Translations under genes and position numbers: made by a program
Notes under the pieces: generated by a model
Seen by the model: the letters and a program-made list of their open reading frames with translations, nothing else
What the model was told of the DNA's origin: nothing
The model's database searches: none
Shown here: in pieces, positions 61,401 through 64,000 of the stretch
Layout of the letters: each line of letters opens with the position of its first letter
Numbering within the stretch: the first letter of the stretch is position 1
Origin: Himantopus leucocephalus
Taxonomy: Eukaryota; Chordata; Aves; Charadriiformes; Recurvirostridae
Length of the DNA: 64,000 nt
NCBI GenBank assembly: GCA_003993805.1
Contig: RSEF01000003.1
Coordinates: 109,484,900-109,548,899, forward strand
Reading direction: 5' to 3'

Positions 61401-63901
61401 CAAGGCTTTCTTATGGTAGCTGGTGTCTCTGACAGGATACTCACATGGCTGCTTTGGATAAGTCAGGCTATGCTTATATCCCTGAGCTCTCACTTATGTC
61501 TTTCTATGGGTGAAACTCGTTACCTTTGCCTACCCACTCCTCTCCAGCTGAGTAAGTCAAGCAGAGCAGGCTTCCTGAAATGTGGTGGAAGGAAATTACT
61601 GATTAGAGACACCAAACTGTGACTGTGGCTATTGCATAGCAGCATATTAACTAAAAGGTTTTAAAAAACCTCCTTAGCCGAACCACATAGAGGTGCATCT
61701 CTCCACGAACTGCACTGGGAGGGGAAATAGCTCTCTGTCCTTTCCAGTTGCGTACCACCATGGACTCAGCCACAAAATACACACGCCATGGTCCCAGGCA
61801 GAAAGTTTTGTCCTCTTTCCCATCCTCTCTCCTTTGACTTGCTCTCTGGCACAGCAGTGGCTTGCCCAGGGACACAGAGAAGCAATTTCACTTTGTCCAT
61901 GCAGCTGCAGACGGGACGGTAGGGGAGGTAATAGCATCTCCCATCCAGCCCCTCAGTGTCACTTCTAGACCTGCTCAGGCTGAACTTTCCCTGGGGTATA
62001 CAGGGGAGCAAAGAACCCGAGAAACAAAGCCCCATGCACCGCAGGCACTTCTACCAACAGCAGCACCTGCCCTGCTGCATGCCCCAGCGTCAGCCTGACA
62101 CCTCATGTCGGCAAGCAGCTGCACCGTCGTCTCAGCTGGAAAGCTGTCTTGAGAAGGAAATAAAACATCTCCAGGGCCCTCCTTCCCAATTTCAGTTCCT
62201 ATAGCATTATTTTAATGAATGGAACTTGTTTTGCAGTTAACTAGGTCCTTTTGTTTTCTAGTTTATTCAGTTTAAAAAAAAATTTTGACTGCTTTATTTT
62301 TCTTTCTTTACTAAATGTGGGAGCAACGTGATATCAATACTCTGTATAAAAAGCAGGCCTGAGATATAGATCCCCATCAATTTTTATTCCATCCAAACAA
62401 AAAAGGCAAAAAAGGTACCTATATGTTTTGGAAAGTTTAAACATTTGACAGAAGGTAGTCTATTGTGAGGAGGTTTCAGTGGAAGGACCTTACATCACTT
62501 TTTTGCTAAACAAATACTATTTTTGCTTTCCCAGACATTAGCATTAAAAAGGAAAAGAAATTTTAATTCTCAGGTGTCAGCTCTGGGATTATTTGGTATC
62601 TTACCTGCATACAATGCTGTTCTGGTGCATGCATACATGTGTCTTTGTGCATCTGTGCATGTGACAAGTGGGGGGGGAAGACTTTGCTATGCATCTTGCA
62701 GTGAAAGAAAGGAAGGCTTGTTGTCACCAGCAAAAAACTAGCCTTTCAGCTAACATTAAATCCACAGACCTCCATGGATTACAACTGAGGATCTGGCCCA
62801 GCGTGTTTGTTATCTCCAGATAAACCTGCCTAGTATGAGCGGGCTTTGTATGAATGAGAGTGAAACTAAGTGGTCCCCAAAAGCAAAAGGCCTATGATGG
62901 GCTTGCAGCAGCTCAAAGCCTATGACTAGATGGATGTGAACTTCGGCCTGGTATACTATGATTTGATTTGTGAGATGTGCAGCATTGGCCCTGTGAGGGT
63001 TGCTCCGGGAGAAAATAACATCTGCTCCATGACTGGCTGGCAAAACCTTTTTGTAGTTATAATCAAGGAACAATTATTTTGTTGGAGGGTAAACAAGATA
63101 AACAGTCCGTGAATTAACAACTGCAAAATTGTTTCTTATTTTGCCACTGGAGATGTACAGCAGAGCCTAAAATACATCTACTTCTTGCTTTTAAAGCAGC
63201 TCTAGTGAAAGCTGAGCTGGAAGAGACTCTTCTGGATTTACCAGAGTTAATGCTGCTACACTTATCTCTGCAGAGCTCAGGCCTTTGTGCCCTGACCGGA
63301 GCTTCCCCTGTGATGTTTTCCACCTTGTCTCCACCTCTTTCAACCCTCAGGGTCAAAACAATCCCTCTACTGTCCCCAGAAATTTCTGTGTAATTTGTTT
63401 TGAGAAGAATTCAGTTTCCACCAAGTTTGGCTTTTTCAAACCATGCCCCACTGAGAAGCATTTTCTGTGACATTTGCACTCAGTGGTTATGAACAGCTGT
63501 TGTGCCATTTTCCTCGAGTGACTGCACTGCTCGTGACCTGAATGAGGACTACAGAATTCCCTGCAAGTTCTCGCACAAGGACTGAGCATCGCTGACAGCA
63601 GGTTCAAGTGGCAGTCTTGAGAAACACCTAAAGCTGACCTCTTCACTTGGCTACTTAAGCCCACAGCACCTGTTGGTCTATCATCTGTTGTGGCCCACTG
63701 GAAGTCTCTTTGGTCTATTTCTTTATGCTTCATATTTGTTGAGGATCAGCTTGAACTACACAGACAAATGTTTTGATATGAGTCATCTGGCACTTAAACA
63801 TATTTTACTAATATAGCTTTGTAAGTGTGAAAATCCTTATCTGCTGCCAGTAGATCTCTCCCTTTATCTTTTGCTTCATTTTACTTTAAACTTTCTCCAG
63901 T
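58451..63901. other. Gene-free AT-rich single-copy stretch
   Basis: No gene or recognisable repeat is supported. Open frames stay at or below 126 codons and overlap on opposite strands. A 10-bp string ACTAATCTAA is doubled at about 59087-59107. A moderately GC-richer patch lies at 61860-62110. A G9-type run occurs at 62669-62677. Confidence 0.5.
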
Positions 63902-64000
63902 TCATAGAATCATAGAATTGTCTAGGTTGGAAAGGACCTCGAAGATCAATGAGTCCACAACCATCAACCTAACACTGCCAAAACCACCACTAAACTGTGT
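63902..64000 (-). mobile_element. CR1 LINE 3' end, continues past window
   Basis: The + strand reads TCATAGAATCATAGAATTG, then TCTAGGTTGGAAAGGACCTC and GAAGATCAATGAGTCCA, then AACCATCAACCTAACACTGC and AAAACCACCACTAAAC. This is a well-known avian CR1 subfamily 3' UTR in reverse, with the octamer tail at the left. It is only mildly diverged. The body extends beyond position 64000, so its length and coding content cannot be seen. Confidence 0.95.

Noticed and set aside
1..64000. CRISPR array, operon, phage or other prokaryotic system
   Set aside because: There are no regularly spaced repeats, dense coding frames or ribosome-binding sites. CR1 and avian LTRs show a bird nuclear genome.

Overview
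The window looks like a vertebrate nuclear chromosome, almost certainly avian. The diagnostic signal is the CR1 LINE 3' end (octamer tails of the ATTCTATG type followed by the CCTTCCAACC-like 3' UTR), found at least five times. Two LTRs of the avian ERVL-like type (ends TGTCCTGG...CCACGACA or the reverse complement) support this, and that family is common in Neoaves. Old MIR-like and tRNA-derived SINE relics are also present. The DNA is generally AT-rich, has no CpG island, and shows no prokaryotic features.

I find no protein-coding gene that I can defend. Open frames outside repeats are short, unrelated to families I recognise, and about as frequent as chance predicts. The window is best read as intergenic desert or the inside of a very large intron. 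The only long coding similarity is to CR1 ORF2: a broken + strand copy at about 50650-52850, and the open C-terminal part of a 5'-truncated - strand copy at 19980-20366.

Layout. 1-14979: single-copy AT-rich DNA with one G-quadruplex motif. 14980-24070: MIR-like fragments, a CR1 on the - strand (19934-20370) and a tRNA-derived SINE head (24001-24070, - strand). 24071-31400: a small + strand CR1 3' end (29427-29551), an 82-bp-period tandem duplication with a perfect hairpin at its junction (29624-29782), and 23 pure GGAA units (31308-31399). 31401-46131: a minus-strand LTR (39169-about 39961), a GC-rich block, and a 10-N gap that interrupts a CR1. 46132-53800: the degenerate CR1 ORF2 copy, a solo LTR with a 5-bp target-site duplication (53181-53550) and an exact 85-bp tandem duplication (53626-53795). 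53801-64000: single-copy DNA with two candidate splice acceptors followed by open frames, a - strand CR1 (58031-58450) and another that runs off the end (63902-64000).

No gene network can be described. The window records retroposon insertion followed by decay, with two recent local tandem duplications. I did not find a new biological system. The most checkable oddities are the hairpin-junction duplication, the exact 85-bp duplication beside the solo LTR, the GGAA array, and the candidate exon at 54812-55079.
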